The notes: generated by a model not told the origin, from the sequence alone. Counted from the stretch's first letter, positions 40,371 through 49,808 are shown. The stretch is 64,000 nucleotides of DNA from CADCVT01 sp036389485 (GCA_036389485.1 DASVPR010000035.1:62001-126000); one strand, 5' to 3'. Numbers and translations are program-made.

Positions 40371-41007
40371 CTGGCGCGAGAGGACATCACCGCGGCCCTC
40401 GGGCGGCTCGACGACGTCACGCGCAAGCTGCGTCGCGAGTGCCCGTGGGACCGCGAGCAGGACGAGCGGACGATCGTCCCGCACACGGTGGAGGAGGCGT
40501 ACGAGCTCGCCGACGCGGCGAACCGCGGCGACGACGCGAAGCTGCTCGACGAGCTGGGCGACGTCCTCTTCCAGGTCCACTTCCTCTCGCTGCTCATGGA
40601 GGAGCGCGGGGCGGGCGACCTCGCGGCGGTCGCCGAGCACTGCCGGCGGAAATTGATCCGACGTCACCCGCACGTGTATGGGAAGGGGGACGTGGCCGCC
40701 GAGACGGCCGGCGAGGTCCTGCAGAACTGGGACGAGATCAAGAAGGCCGAGCCCGGCCGTGAGCCGGGCGTCTTCGGCGAGGTGCCGGAGAACCTCCCCG
40801 CGCTCCTGTACGCCCGCAAGCTCATCCGCCGCGCGCGTTCGGCCGGGGTGGCCGACCCTTCGCTCGACCTCTCCGCCGCCGCCGCGGCCGCTTCGGACTT
40901 CGACTCGGTCGGCGATCTGCTGTTCGCCGTCGTGGCGGAGGCGCGGCGGCTCCACGTCGACCCGGAGCTCGCCCTTCGATCCGCAGCGGATAGGTTCCGC
41001 GCCGCCC

Positions 41008-41015
<8 letters not shown>
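40371..41015 (+). CDS. mazG: Nucleoside triphosphate pyrophosphohydrolase MazG (CTG start)
   Basis: About 214 residues. Core motifs: RRECPWDREQDERTIVPHTVEEAYELADA, LLDELGDVLFQVHFLSLL (EExxE and ExxD metal ligands) and KLIRRHPHVYG. The reading frame has no ATG, GTG or TTG that keeps CPWDREQ; CTG 40371 sits 5 nt after GGAG and 2 nt after the surA-like stop, so CTG initiation is the best reading. Cleans up abnormal NTPs and may modulate (p)ppGpp. Overlaps eno by 8 nt, the conserved mazG-eno order. Confidence 0.88.
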
Positions 41016-42282
<1,267 letters not shown>

Positions 42283-42292
42283 TCCCAAGACC

Positions 42293-42733
42293 ATGTTGAT
42301 GCGCTTCGACCCCTTCCGCGACTTCGACCGCGTCTGGGAGCAGATGGCGGCCGAGCACACCGGCCGCCGGGCGCGGTCGTTCCCGATGGACGCCTACCGG
42401 CGCGGCGACGAGTTCGTCGTGCACTTCGACCTGCCGGGCGTCGACCCGAGCGGGATCGAGATCGACGTCGACCGCAACGTCCTGACGGTCAAGGCCGAGC
42501 GCCGCTTCGAGCAGCGCCAGGGCGATGAGATCCTCGTGACCGAGCGCCCGCAGGGCACCTACACCCGGCAGCTCATGCTCGGCGACCAGCTCGACCCCGA
42601 CCGGATCGAGGCCGGCTACGACCGCGGCGTCCTCACCCTGACGATCCCGGTGGCCGAGCGGGCCAAGCCGCGCAAGGTCCAGATCAGCACCCAGTCCGAC
42701 TCGCCGGAGGACGTCGGCGGCTCCTCGCCGTAA
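42293..42733 (+). CDS. Small heat-shock protein (Hsp20/alpha-crystallin)
   Basis: 146 residues. N-terminal LMRFDPFRDFDRVWEQM, then the crystallin domain FPMDAYRRGDEFVVHFDLPGVDPSGIEIDVDRNVLTVKAERR... ending GYDRGVLTLTIPVAERAKPRKVQI, with the A-x-x-x-n-GVL signature and I-x-V/I tail. ATP-independent holdase against aggregation. An ATG two codons later is possible. No HrcA or HspR site was recognised upstream. Confidence 0.93.
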   Translation: MLMRFDPFRDFDRVWEQMAAEHTGRRARSFPMDAYRRGDEFVVHFDLPGVDPSGIEIDVDRNVLTVKAERRFEQRQGDEILVTERPQGTYTRQLMLGDQLDPDRIEAGYDRGVLTLTIPVAERAKPRKVQISTQSDSPEDVGGSSP

Positions 42734-42787
42734 CGCTCCGCCCCCGTTGTCCGTTCTCCGGTCAGGAAACGGACGCTCGGGGGGAGC

Positions 42788-43441
42788 ATGAGAACCAGCA
42801 GAGCAGGTGTCGCCGCGGTCACAGCGGCGCTGGCGATGGCCGTCGGGCTCGCCGGGCCCACGACGGCCTCGGCGCAGGAGGAGTGTCAGACGATCGAGCA
42901 GTGCGTGCTCGAGCGCGTGGGCGCGACGGTGGGTCAGCTCGAGGCTGAGCTGCTCGCGACCGTGGAGGCCGTGAAGCAGGAGGTCGCCGAGCTGCAGGCG
43001 GATGCCCTGGCGCGGGCGACGGCGGGCGCGCGGGTCTGCACCCTGCGCGGGCGCGTCGACGTGGTGACGCACACGGCCGCGGGCTCGGCCTCGTGCGTCA
43101 TGAAGTCGCGCGGCACCGACCCGCTCGCGGGCGGCGTCGTCCACAGCGGCACGTTCACGGCGTCGAACGTCACCGTCGAGCCGACCGCGACCGGGCCGAA
43201 GCTGCGGTTCGACGGCAACCCGGCGCTCGTCATCAACGCCGACGACGGGACGTCCACCGTGACGAGCCTCGACAGCACGGGCACCGCCGGCGTCACGGCG
43301 CACAAGGGCACGTACGCCGGCTACGGCCCCGCGTTCACCGCGGCCGCGGTGTTCCACACGATGTACATCGGGCTGATCACCGACCCGCCGTCGGATGACT
43401 ACCTCATCAACGGCGTCGTCGTGATGGAGGGCCTGGCATGA
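42788..43441 (+). CDS. Secreted protein with CxTIxxC motif and jelly-roll-like domain
   Basis: 217 residues. ATG 2 nt after GGGGGGAGC. Signal peptide AGVAAVTAALAMAVGLAGPTTASAQ. Mature start ECQTIEQCVLERVGATVGQLEAELLATV carries the same C-x-T-I/L-x-x-C unit found in the next gene. A helical stretch follows, then a beta-rich domain with two Cys (TAGARVCTLRGRVDVVTHTAAGSASC...). Overlaps the next gene by 4 nt (ATGA). Not recognised; probably an envelope-associated pair. Confidence 0.7.
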   Translation: MRTSRAGVAAVTAALAMAVGLAGPTTASAQEECQTIEQCVLERVGATVGQLEAELLATVEAVKQEVAELQADALARATAGARVCTLRGRVDVVTHTAAGSASCVMKSRGTDPLAGGVVHSGTFTASNVTVEPTATGPKLRFDGNPALVINADDGTSTVTSLDSTGTAGVTAHKGTYAGYGPAFTAAAVFHTMYIGLITDPPSDDYLINGVVVMEGLA

Positions 43442-43761
43442 GGCCGAAGCACTGGGCCGGCCTCCTCGCGGCCGTCGTGTGCGCGCTGGCGCTCGCTGCG
43501 CCGGCCTCCGCGCAGGAGGAGCAGATCCGCGAGCTGTGCCGGAACACGCCGCCGCACGCGTGTGCGGAGGAGGGCGACTCGTGCGTCACGCTGCTGCAGT
43601 GCGCGGTGCAGCAGGCCGAGCTCGCGGCGCGGGACCCGCAGGACTTCGTGGGGGACCGGATCGAGGACTCGTGCGAGACGCTCGCGAAGTGCCTGCTCTA
43701 CAACGTCGAGCAGGCGGAGCGAGACCCGGTCGGCTACGTGCAGGACCGGATCGGCCCCTGA
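43438..43761 (+). CDS. Small secreted Cys-repeat protein
   Basis: 107 residues, signal peptide KHWAGLLAAVVCALALAAPASAQ. The mature 80 residues contain two copies of one unit: CVTLLQCAVQQAELAARDPQ..VGDRI and CETLAKCLLYNVEQAERDPVGYVQDRI, each C-x-T-L-x-x-C then a helix ending in R-D-P...V-x-D-R-I. Six Cys overall suggest disulfides or metal binding. The first half of the unit recurs in the upstream gene. Function unknown. Confidence 0.7.
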   Translation: MRPKHWAGLLAAVVCALALAAPASAQEEQIRELCRNTPPHACAEEGDSCVTLLQCAVQQAELAARDPQDFVGDRIEDSCETLAKCLLYNVEQAERDPVGYVQDRIGP

Positions 43762-43815
43762 CGCAACGTCAGTTGCAGGGCAGGAACGCGGCGGCGGGCG
43801 GCGAACGGGGGTGTC

Positions 43816-44151
43816 GTGCCCGCCGCCGCTCGTTCGCCGCGCCTGCATGCCCGCCCGCGCCCGCAGATCCGCTGGGACCGCGTCGGGCGCATCGCGCTCC
43901 TGCTGGTGCTGCTCGGGGTGTTCGCGCTGTACGTCAACCCGCTGCGGTCGTGGTGGCACACCAAGCAGGAGTCGGCGCAGCGCGGCGCCGAGGTCGCGGA
44001 GCTGAAGCGCGAGAACGAGGCGCTGCGCAAGCGCCGTGCGCAGCTGAAGGACCCGCGCTTCCTCGAGAACGAGGCGCGCCGCCTGGGGATGGTCAAGCCC
44101 GGCGAGCGGGCGTTCGCCGTCGAGGGTTTGCCGAGGTCCCGGGGCCGGTAG
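43816..44151 (+). CDS. ftsB: FtsB/DivIC-type cell-division protein
   Basis: 111 residues, GTG start. Basic cytoplasmic N-terminus, one transmembrane helix (IALLLVLLGVFALYVNPLRSWW), an extracellular leucine-zipper-type coil (KQESAQRGAEVAELKRENEALRKRRAQL) and the family's KDPRFLENEARRLGMVKPGE end. Part of the FtsQLB complex that activates septal synthesis. Occurs after eno as usual in actinobacteria, though hsp20 and two secreted genes intervene. Confidence 0.92.
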   Translation: MPAAARSPRLHARPRPQIRWDRVGRIALLLVLLGVFALYVNPLRSWWHTKQESAQRGAEVAELKRENEALRKRRAQLKDPRFLENEARRLGMVKPGERAFAVEGLPRSRGR

Positions 44152-44161
44152 CCCCGGGGCA

Positions 44162-44500
44162 GTGAACGCGCCCGACGCCTACCAGACCGCGATCTACCAG
44201 TGGACGGAGGGCGAGCGCCGGCTGCGCGACGCCCCGCCCGATCGGCGCCGGCTGCTCGAGCGCGTCGTCGAGCGCGTCGTCGCCGAGCTGCGCCGGCGCC
44301 TCGGAGGCCGCTTCCGCGCCGACGAGCTCGTCGAGCTCTACGGCGAGGGGACCACGTGGGTCATCGAGATCGCCACGCGCGTCGCCCCGGACGACCCCGA
44401 GGCATGGGACCCGCGCATCGCCGCCGACGCCGCCTTCGCGCGCTACCTGCGCGAGGCCTCCGACTACGCGGGCGGCCGGCGGGTCCTCGAGGACGCCTAG
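44162..44500 (+). CDS. Hypothetical soluble protein downstream of ftsB
   Basis: 112 residues, GTG start 10 nt after the ftsB stop. Helical protein (AIYQWTEGERRLRDAPPDRRRLLERVVERVVAELRRRLGGRFRADELVELYGEGTTWVIEIATRVAPDDPEAWD). Place in the operon matches DUF501 in other actinobacteria but the sequence does not resemble it. Its TAG stop shares a CTAG with the stop of the minus-strand pseudogene. Confidence 0.65.
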   Translation: MNAPDAYQTAIYQWTEGERRLRDAPPDRRRLLERVVERVVAELRRRLGGRFRADELVELYGEGTTWVIEIATRVAPDDPEAWDPRIAADAAFARYLREASDYAGGRRVLEDA

Positions 44501-44946
44501 GCCTCCGGGCGGTTCACCAGCAGCCGGAAGCCTGAGTCGTACTCGTCGAGCTCGCGGAGGTGGCCGTAGAGGCGGTCCCAGGTGCCGTCCTCGAGGTCCC
44601 GCCGCACGTCGCGCACGACCCGATCGGCAAGCTCCGGCGGCATCCGGGCGAAGCCGGAGGTCCCGTTGCGTGCCGCCGCGTGCAGCACCCGCTCCGGGTG
44701 CGCCCAGAACGCGGCGAACGTCCAGTCGGGGGTGCTCGATCAGCCACGTCCGGCTCGTCACGCGTCGCTCGGCTCGATCGCGACCACGTGGCGGTCGCGC
44801 GGTTCGTACGAGCCCGCGCCCGCGCCGACGTTCACGACGGTGTGCGCGTCGCCCAGCGCCGCCTCGATCAACGCGCGCTGCCGCGGGTCCTCGCGCCGGG
44901 TGGTCGCGTAGCCGGCGCCGATGCGGTCGTAGCGCGCGCGGGTCAC
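44497..44946 (-). pseudogene. Class I SAM methyltransferase with internal deletion
   Basis: GTG start overlaps the GNAT stop. The N-terminal part reads RARYDRIGAGYATTRREDP..., then VVNVGAGAGSYEPRDRHVVAIEPSDA (SAM-binding motif I) and hits TGA near 44756. About 40 nt on, in another frame, the normal C-terminus resumes: TPDWTFAAFWAHPERVLHAA, then FARMPPELADRVVRDVRRDLEDGTWD...LDEYDSGFRLLV. The ~100 residues expected between are missing, so the gene has suffered an internal deletion and is not functional. Confidence 0.8.
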
Positions 44947-45698
44947 TTCCGCTCGCGCACCACGCGCGTGATGCGCACGACCGGGTCGAACCCGAGCCGC
45001 CCGTACAGCTGCTTCGGCGTGTCGTCGTCGTCGGCGACGATGAAGACGAGATCGGGGTCGCCCTCGCGCGCGATCGCGATCGCGCGCGTCAGCAGCGCCC
45101 GCGCGTAGCCGCGCCCGCGGGCCTCCGGCGCGGTGTAGACCGCCTCGACCTGCGCGATGCCGTCCTCGGCGAAGACGCGCGTCGTCGCCAGGCCGTCGTC
45201 GGTCACGAGCACGCGCGTCGGGCGCGAGGCCCACTCGCGGTCGCTGAAGTCGGCGACCTGCCGCAGCGCCTCGGCGTCGTGGTCGGTCAGCTCCTCCTCG
45301 TTCCAGCGCTCCATGAGCCCGCGCGCCTCGGCCGGCTCCACCTCCCGCACCGCGGACGTGTCGCTCACGCGATCCGGGTCCCGCCGCAGCGCCATGTAGA
45401 GCTCGTGCTCGATGCGCCACCCGCGCTCCCGCGCACCGGCCTCGATCCGGTCGGCGGCGGCTCCCTCCTCGAAGAACGCGCTCGACCAGCGCCCGGGGAA
45501 CTCCCGGTCGAGCAGCGCGTCGACCACGCTGAACTCCATGTCGGGTGGAGGCCCGACCGCGATCGCGGCGTTGATCGCCCAGACGTCGCCGAGCGACGGC
45601 GCGCGCAGCAGCACGCCGTGCTCCCACTCCTCGGCCCGGTCGGCGCAGCGGGTGGTCGTCTCGCGCGCGAACGCGAGCGCCGCCTCGCGCGCGTTCAC
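44943..45698 (-). CDS. GNAT-family N-acetyltransferase
   Basis: 251 residues, GTG start. N-terminal half is a divergent GNAT-like lobe (FARETTTRCADRAEEWEHGVLL...MEFSVVDALLD); C-terminal half has acetyl-CoA motif A (VEAVYTAPEARGRGYARALLTRAIAIA) and the QLYGRLGFDPV signature. Substrate unknown. GTGA overlaps at both ends: upstream with the HTH-like gene, downstream with the deleted methyltransferase, giving a three-gene operon. Confidence 0.85.
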   Translation of the reverse strand: MNAREAALAFARETTTRCADRAEEWEHGVLLRAPSLGDVWAINAAIAVGPPPDMEFSVVDALLDREFPGRWSSAFFEEGAAADRIEAGARERGWRIEHELYMALRRDPDRVSDTSAVREVEPAEARGLMERWNEEELTDHDAEALRQVADFSDREWASRPTRVLVTDDGLATTRVFAEDGIAQVEAVYTAPEARGRGYARALLTRAIAIAREGDPDLVFIVADDDDTPKQLYGRLGFDPVVRITRVVRERK

Positions 45699-46258
45699 TC
45701 GTCGTCGGCGGCGCCCGCGCGGCGGATCACGATCCGGTCCTCCTCGATCGTGACCTCGACGGGGCGATGGCCCGCCCAGTGCTCGGCGTAGACGGGGTTG
45801 TCCGCCACCGCGGGGTCGAGCCACAGGCCGTAGCCCTCCTCCCCGTGGTCGAACGTCGCCTCGATCGCGTCCCCGCCGTTGGACCGGCTGCGCGACCGCC
45901 CGCCGCGGCGCGACCGCCGCCGGCGCGGCTTGGCCTCGTCGTCGTCGTCCGGCGCGCCGTCGCCGTCGCTCGCCTGGGCGTCGGCCTCGGCCTCGGCGCG
46001 CGCCGCCTCGGCGGCGTCGAGCTCGGCCGCGATGGCGGCGTCGTCCTCGGCGCGCAGGTCGATCTCGTCGTCGAAGTCGGCCCCCGCCGCCGCGTTCTCG
46101 GCGGTGTCGCTCTCGGGCGCGAGCTCGTTCTCGCGCTTGAACGACTGGATCTGCTGGACGGTGACCTCGAGCTGGTGGGCGATCCACGCGTCAGTCCGCC
46201 CCTGGCGGACCCAACTGCGGATCTGGTTCAGGTGCGGGCGCAGTGATCGGCGGGCCAT
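45695..46258 (-). CDS. Putative DNA-binding protein with acidic/basic linker
   Basis: 187 residues; ATG at MARRSLRPHLNQIRSW chosen because upstream in-frame text is intergenic. Residues 10-45 (IRSWVRQGRTDAWIAHQLEVTVQQIQSFKRENEL) read as a helix-turn-helix. A long acidic segment (AEDDAAIAAELDAAEAARAEAEADA) and a basic patch (KPRRRRSRRGGRSRSRS) separate it from a C-terminal beta-rich domain (ATFDHGEEGYGLWLDPAVADNP...VEVTIEEDRIVIRR). Divergent from csrA. Target unknown. Confidence 0.65.
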   Translation of the reverse strand: MARRSLRPHLNQIRSWVRQGRTDAWIAHQLEVTVQQIQSFKRENELAPESDTAENAAAGADFDDEIDLRAEDDAAIAAELDAAEAARAEAEADAQASDGDGAPDDDDEAKPRRRRSRRGGRSRSRSNGGDAIEATFDHGEEGYGLWLDPAVADNPVYAEHWAGHRPVEVTIEEDRIVIRRAGAADDE

Positions 46259-46319
46259 GAAATCCGGCCGGAGACTAGCGCAAGGTCCGGGCATGTCGTG
46301 CGTTGAAGGAGAGAACCGT

Positions 46320-46349
46320 AGGATGTACACAGGCACTCAGGCAGGGAGG
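46320..46349 (+). promoter_or_regulatory. csrA leader with candidate CsrA sites and Shine-Dalgarno
   Basis: AGGATGT (46320-46326) matches the core of the CsrA RNA-binding consensus (A-R-GGA-T-G-T), and GGGAGG (46344-46349), 6 nt before the ATG, is both ribosome-binding site and a second GGA. This is the two-site layout of CsrA autorepression. TAGGAT (46319-46324) could instead be a -10, in which case the first site would not be transcribed. Confidence 0.45.
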
Positions 46350-46355
46350 TAGCCG

Positions 46356-46595
46356 ATGCTCGTTCTCACCCGGAAGTCCAACCAGTCGATCATGATCGGC
46401 GACGACATCGAGGTCTCGGTGCTGTCGATCATGGGCGAGAAGGTTCGCATCGGGATCCAGGCGCCGCGGGACGTGCCTGTGTTCCGGCGCGAGGTGTACC
46501 TGGAGATCCAGCAGGAGCGTCGCGGCGTCGCCGCCGGCGGCTCCGACGTGCGGGGCGAGGTCGACCGCGCGCTGGATTCGCTGCGCGACGGCTGA
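46356..46595 (+). CDS. csrA: Carbon storage / flagellar translational regulator CsrA
   Basis: 79 residues. Family sequence MLVLTRKSNQSIMIGDDIEVSVLSIMGEKVRIGIQAPRDVPVFRREVYLEIQQE contains the RNA-contacting Leu4, Arg6 and Arg44-region residues. Dimeric RNA-binding repressor of GGA-containing leaders. The C-terminal ~20 residues are non-conserved. In many bacteria it sits next to fliW and flagellin genes; here it stands alone between an HTH-like gene and a small membrane protein, so its partners are elsewhere. Confidence 0.95.
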   Translation: MLVLTRKSNQSIMIGDDIEVSVLSIMGEKVRIGIQAPRDVPVFRREVYLEIQQERRGVAAGGSDVRGEVDRALDSLRDG

Positions 46596-46604
46596 CCCGG
46601 CGGA

Positions 46605-46844
46605 CTAGCCCATCACGATGTAGAGGGTCTGGAACATCGCCACCGTCACGATCACGGCGGTGGCGATGAGGACCAGCACGAGCGCGACGAAGCGCATCGT
46701 GGAGTGCTTCTGGACCTTCTCGATCTGCCGCTGCCGCGAGCGGAGCGCGGCTTGGCGGCGCAGCGCCTCGCGGCGCTGACGGTCGACCTGGGACTCCTCG
46801 AGAAAGGCCCGCTCCAGCTGGGCGAGGCTCTGGCGCATCTTCAT
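46605..46844 (-). CDS. Small coiled-coil single-pass membrane protein
   Basis: 79 residues. Charged N-terminal coil (SLAQLERAFLEESQVDRQRREALRRQAALRSRQRQIEKVQK) and one C-terminal transmembrane helix (MRFVALVLVLIATAVIVTVAMFQTLYIVM) with almost no extracellular tail. Convergent with csrA. TAGGGT lies 12 nt before the ATG. No family recognised; such tail-anchored coils often organise membrane complexes. Confidence 0.65.
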   Translation of the reverse strand: MKMRQSLAQLERAFLEESQVDRQRREALRRQAALRSRQRQIEKVQKHSTMRFVALVLVLIATAVIVTVAMFQTLYIVMG

Positions 46845-46900
46845 AATGCGCCCCGAACCCTAGCCCGTTCGGCGGCGCCGGGCGGCGGCGCGCCCGGTGA

Positions 46901-49591
46901 CTACGCGTCGGTCCGGAGCGCCAGGACCGACAGCTTCCCGCTGCGGACCAGCTCGCTCAGCACCGTGACGACCCGCGCGTCGAACTGCGTGCCCGCGCAG
47001 CGGCGCAGCTCGGCCAGCGCCTCCTCGACCGGCATGCCCGCCTGGTAGGGCCGGTCGGAGGTCATCGCCTCGAACGCGTCGGCGACGAAGAGGATCCGGG
47101 ACTCGAGCGGGATCTGGGAGCGGCGCAGGCCGTCGGGGTAGCCGCCGCCGTCGACGCGCTCGTGGTGGCCGCGGATCCAGGTGGACTCCTCGGTGAGGCC
47201 GGCGTGCGAGAGCATCAGCCCGCCGACGACCGGGTGCTCGCGGATCTGCGCGAACTCCTCCTCGGTCAGCCGGCCGGGCTTGGCGAGGACGGCTGACGGG
47301 ACCGCGATCTTCCCGACGTCGTGGAGCATCGCGGCGCGGCGGAGCTTGACGACGCGGTCGCGGCCGAGGCCGAGGGCCTGCGCGATCGCGACCGTGTACG
47401 CGGCGACGTTCTCGGAGTGGTCGCGCGTGTGAAGCTGCTGCGCGTCGATCATCGCGACGAGCGCGTAGAGGTGGGCGACCATGCCTTCCGTTGCAGCCGC
47501 CTCGCCGCCGTCGGTCGCGGTGACCTCGCTCGCGACGGCGCAGAGGTCCTTGCCGTTGCGCTTGGCGAAGTACAGGGCGCCGTCGGCCAGGCGCTGGAGC
47601 TGCTCGGTCTCGCCGGCGTCGGTCGGGCACGAGGCGATGCCGCCGCTCACCGTGATCTTGCGGTCGCCGAGGATCTTCTCGCGGCCGATCGCGGTGCGGA
47701 CGCGCTCGGCGACCAGCAGCGCCTCGAGCTGGGACGTCTCGGGCAGCAGCAGCGCGAACTCCTCGCCGCCGATGCGGGCGAAGCTGTCCGCCGGGCGGAT
47801 GACCGATTCCGCGATCTGCCCGACCGAGCGCAGCACGTCGTCGCCCGCCGCGTGGCCGTAGCGGTCGTTGACGAGCTTGAAGTCGTCGACGTCGAAGATG
47901 ACGAGGCTCGCCTCGGAGCCGTAGCGGGCGCAGCGCTGGACCTCCTTCTCGAGCGCCTCGAGCAGGAAGCGCCGGTTGTAGAGGCCGGTGAGCGGGTCGC
48001 GGATGGCCTGCTCGAGCTTCTCGCGGTAGTCGCGCGCGTTCTGCACCGCGACGCCCATCTGGTCGACCAGCAGGCGGAGCAGCTCGACCGCGTGCGGGTC
48101 GAAGGCCTCCGTCTCGGGACGCAGCAGCGTGACGGCGCCGATCCGCTTGCCGCGGGCGGCGAGGGGGAGGCGGAGGATCGCGCGGCGGCCGCGGGTCTCG
48201 ACGGAGGCGCGTTCGACCAGCGCGGGCGCGCGGTCGGTCCACGGGTGCTCGGCGTGCCACTGCCCCGCGATGGCGGCGAGGCGGGCGCGGCCTGCGTCCT
48301 CTCTGATGTGGAGCGCGGCGCTGGTCGCGCGGGCGGCGGTCTTCAGCACGCCCAGGGCCTGCTCGACGATGGGGCCCTCCTCGAGCGTCTGGGTCATCGT
48401 CGTCGCCAGGCCGGTGAGGGCCTCGAGCTCCTCGTTGCGGCGGGTGGCGGCCTCGCGGGTGCGGCGCTCGCGCACGACCGCGCGCTGGCGCTCGACCAGG
48501 AGGTACGCCTGGCGGGCGAAGGCGAGGAGGAGGGCGGCGAAGGTGAGAGATGAGAAGTAGACGATGGCCGGCGTCGTGAGCTCGCCGACGAGCAGCAGGC
48601 CGACGGCGGCGCCGGGGAAGGAGAGGACGGCGCTCAGCGGCAGCACGATGCGCCCGGCGATCCAGGCGCGGCCGATCGTGCTGGGCGCGCGCATGACGCC
48701 GCGGCGCGGCGTGAGGCCGAGGTCGGCGGCGGTGGCGAACGCGAACCCGCCGGCGGCCCACAGGACCGCGGTGAGGCTCGGGAGGTCCGGCAGCGCACCG
48801 GACGCCGCGCCGGCGACGAGGCCGTCGCCGACGACGATGCCGAGCGTGCCGAAGGCGATCCACCACGCGCCCGGGGCCCTCCGGATCGGCCCGCTCGCGG
48901 CGGCGCCGAGGGCGAAGAGCATGACGGCGACGAGGTCGAGGACGACGATCCCGGTCAGCGCGGCGTCGCCGTGGTCGGCGCCGCGGACGACGAGCAGCCA
49001 GATGCCGAGGCCGCCCCAGATGAGCGCGAGGAGCGCGGCGTCGAGGACGCGCGTCGCGGGCGCCTTCGTCAGGGCGCGGCGCGCCTGGCCGAACGCGGCG
49101 AGCACCAGCAGGACGGAGGCGACCGCGCCGATGTAGAAGCCGACCCGGCCGATGTCGCCGGTGACGATGGCGGAGCCGACCATGAGGCCGGACGCCGCGG
49201 CGGCGAGCGCGACCGAGGCGGTCAGCGACCTCCACACTCGCGCGTACCCGGGCTCGGTGACGGTGCGCTGCTGCAGCCGGGCGGCGGCGAAGGCGAGGAG
49301 GATCAGGGGGATGAGGAACGCGACGTCGCCGAGCTCGACGCCGAGCAGCGGGAGGCCCCAAGGGAGCGTGACCAGCAGGGCGAAGACGGCGGTCCCGTCG
49401 GAGCGCGTCGCGCTCCTTGCGGGGCCGCCCTTGTCCTCCCGGCGGACGCGCTCCACGTCGTCCTTGTGAACAGCGCGCAGCGAGCCGCCACAGCGAGCAC
49501 AGCCGGGATCCAGGATCGTCTCCGACGCAGCCTGGCGCTCCCAGCCACAGAACGGGCACCGGTGAACGAACGTCACAGTACGCACGATCAT
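46901..49591 (-). CDS. Membrane GAF-GGDEF-HD-GYP signalling protein with N-terminal zinc ribbon
   Basis: 896 residues from MIVRTVTFVHRC; the open frame extends upstream into repeat sequence that is not coding. Order: zinc ribbon (CPFCGWERQ...CARCGG, residues 9-36); about 8-9 transmembrane helices (60-340); coil; GAF (~370-510); GGDEF with intact GGEEF (608-612); HD-GYP with HDVGKI (H757/D758) and HHERVDGGGYPDGL. Both a diguanylate cyclase and a phosphodiesterase active site look complete, so it may both make and degrade cyclic-di-GMP or use one site as a sensor. Confidence 0.92.
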   Translation of the reverse strand: MIVRTVTFVHRCPFCGWERQAASETILDPGCARCGGSLRAVHKDDVERVRREDKGGPARSATRSDGTAVFALLVTLPWGLPLLGVELGDVAFLIPLILLAFAAARLQQRTVTEPGYARVWRSLTASVALAAAASGLMVGSAIVTGDIGRVGFYIGAVASVLLVLAAFGQARRALTKAPATRVLDAALLALIWGGLGIWLLVVRGADHGDAALTGIVVLDLVAVMLFALGAAASGPIRRAPGAWWIAFGTLGIVVGDGLVAGAASGALPDLPSLTAVLWAAGGFAFATAADLGLTPRRGVMRAPSTIGRAWIAGRIVLPLSAVLSFPGAAVGLLLVGELTTPAIVYFSSLTFAALLLAFARQAYLLVERQRAVVRERRTREAATRRNEELEALTGLATTMTQTLEEGPIVEQALGVLKTAARATSAALHIREDAGRARLAAIAGQWHAEHPWTDRAPALVERASVETRGRRAILRLPLAARGKRIGAVTLLRPETEAFDPHAVELLRLLVDQMGVAVQNARDYREKLEQAIRDPLTGLYNRRFLLEALEKEVQRCARYGSEASLVIFDVDDFKLVNDRYGHAAGDDVLRSVGQIAESVIRPADSFARIGGEEFALLLPETSQLEALLVAERVRTAIGREKILGDRKITVSGGIASCPTDAGETEQLQRLADGALYFAKRNGKDLCAVASEVTATDGGEAAATEGMVAHLYALVAMIDAQQLHTRDHSENVAAYTVAIAQALGLGRDRVVKLRRAAMLHDVGKIAVPSAVLAKPGRLTEEEFAQIREHPVVGGLMLSHAGLTEESTWIRGHHERVDGGGYPDGLRRSQIPLESRILFVADAFEAMTSDRPYQAGMPVEEALAELRRCAGTQFDARVVTVLSELVRSGKLSVLALRTDA

Positions 49592-49646
49592 CGGCGCATC
49601 CCCGCCCACCTTGATTCGGGTGTGCGTCCGCCCTACTCCAGATGTT

Positions 49647-49808
49647 GCTCGTCTACCGCGAGTCGCTGGAGCGGCCGCCCACCCACCCGGCCACCGGCCG
49701 GCGCCCCGACCTTTCTGGCAGGCGGCGGTCCGACCATTCCACGCTCCAGACGGCGAGCGGGCTCCGCCCTGTCGCCAGGGAGCGTCTGGCGGGTGGGAGG
49801 TCGGCCCG
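49647..49808. repeat. Structured dispersed repeat, copy A
   Basis: Starts GCTCGTCTACCGCGAGT and ends with a 58-nt block (49751-49808) identical to copy B at 54803-54860. Contains nested inverted repeats: GGCGGCGGTCCGACC against GGTCGGCCCGCCGCC (one mismatch), CCAGACG against CGTCTGG, and a GGGCTCCGCCC hairpin. It fills most of the 517-bp gap between the GGDEF/HD-GYP gene and the gene at 50109; the rest of that gap shows no gene. Confidence 0.75.

Noticed and set aside
44514..44747. Small minus-strand frames after the GNAT gene as independent genes
   Set aside because: They are parts or shadows of the deleted methyltransferase C-terminus.
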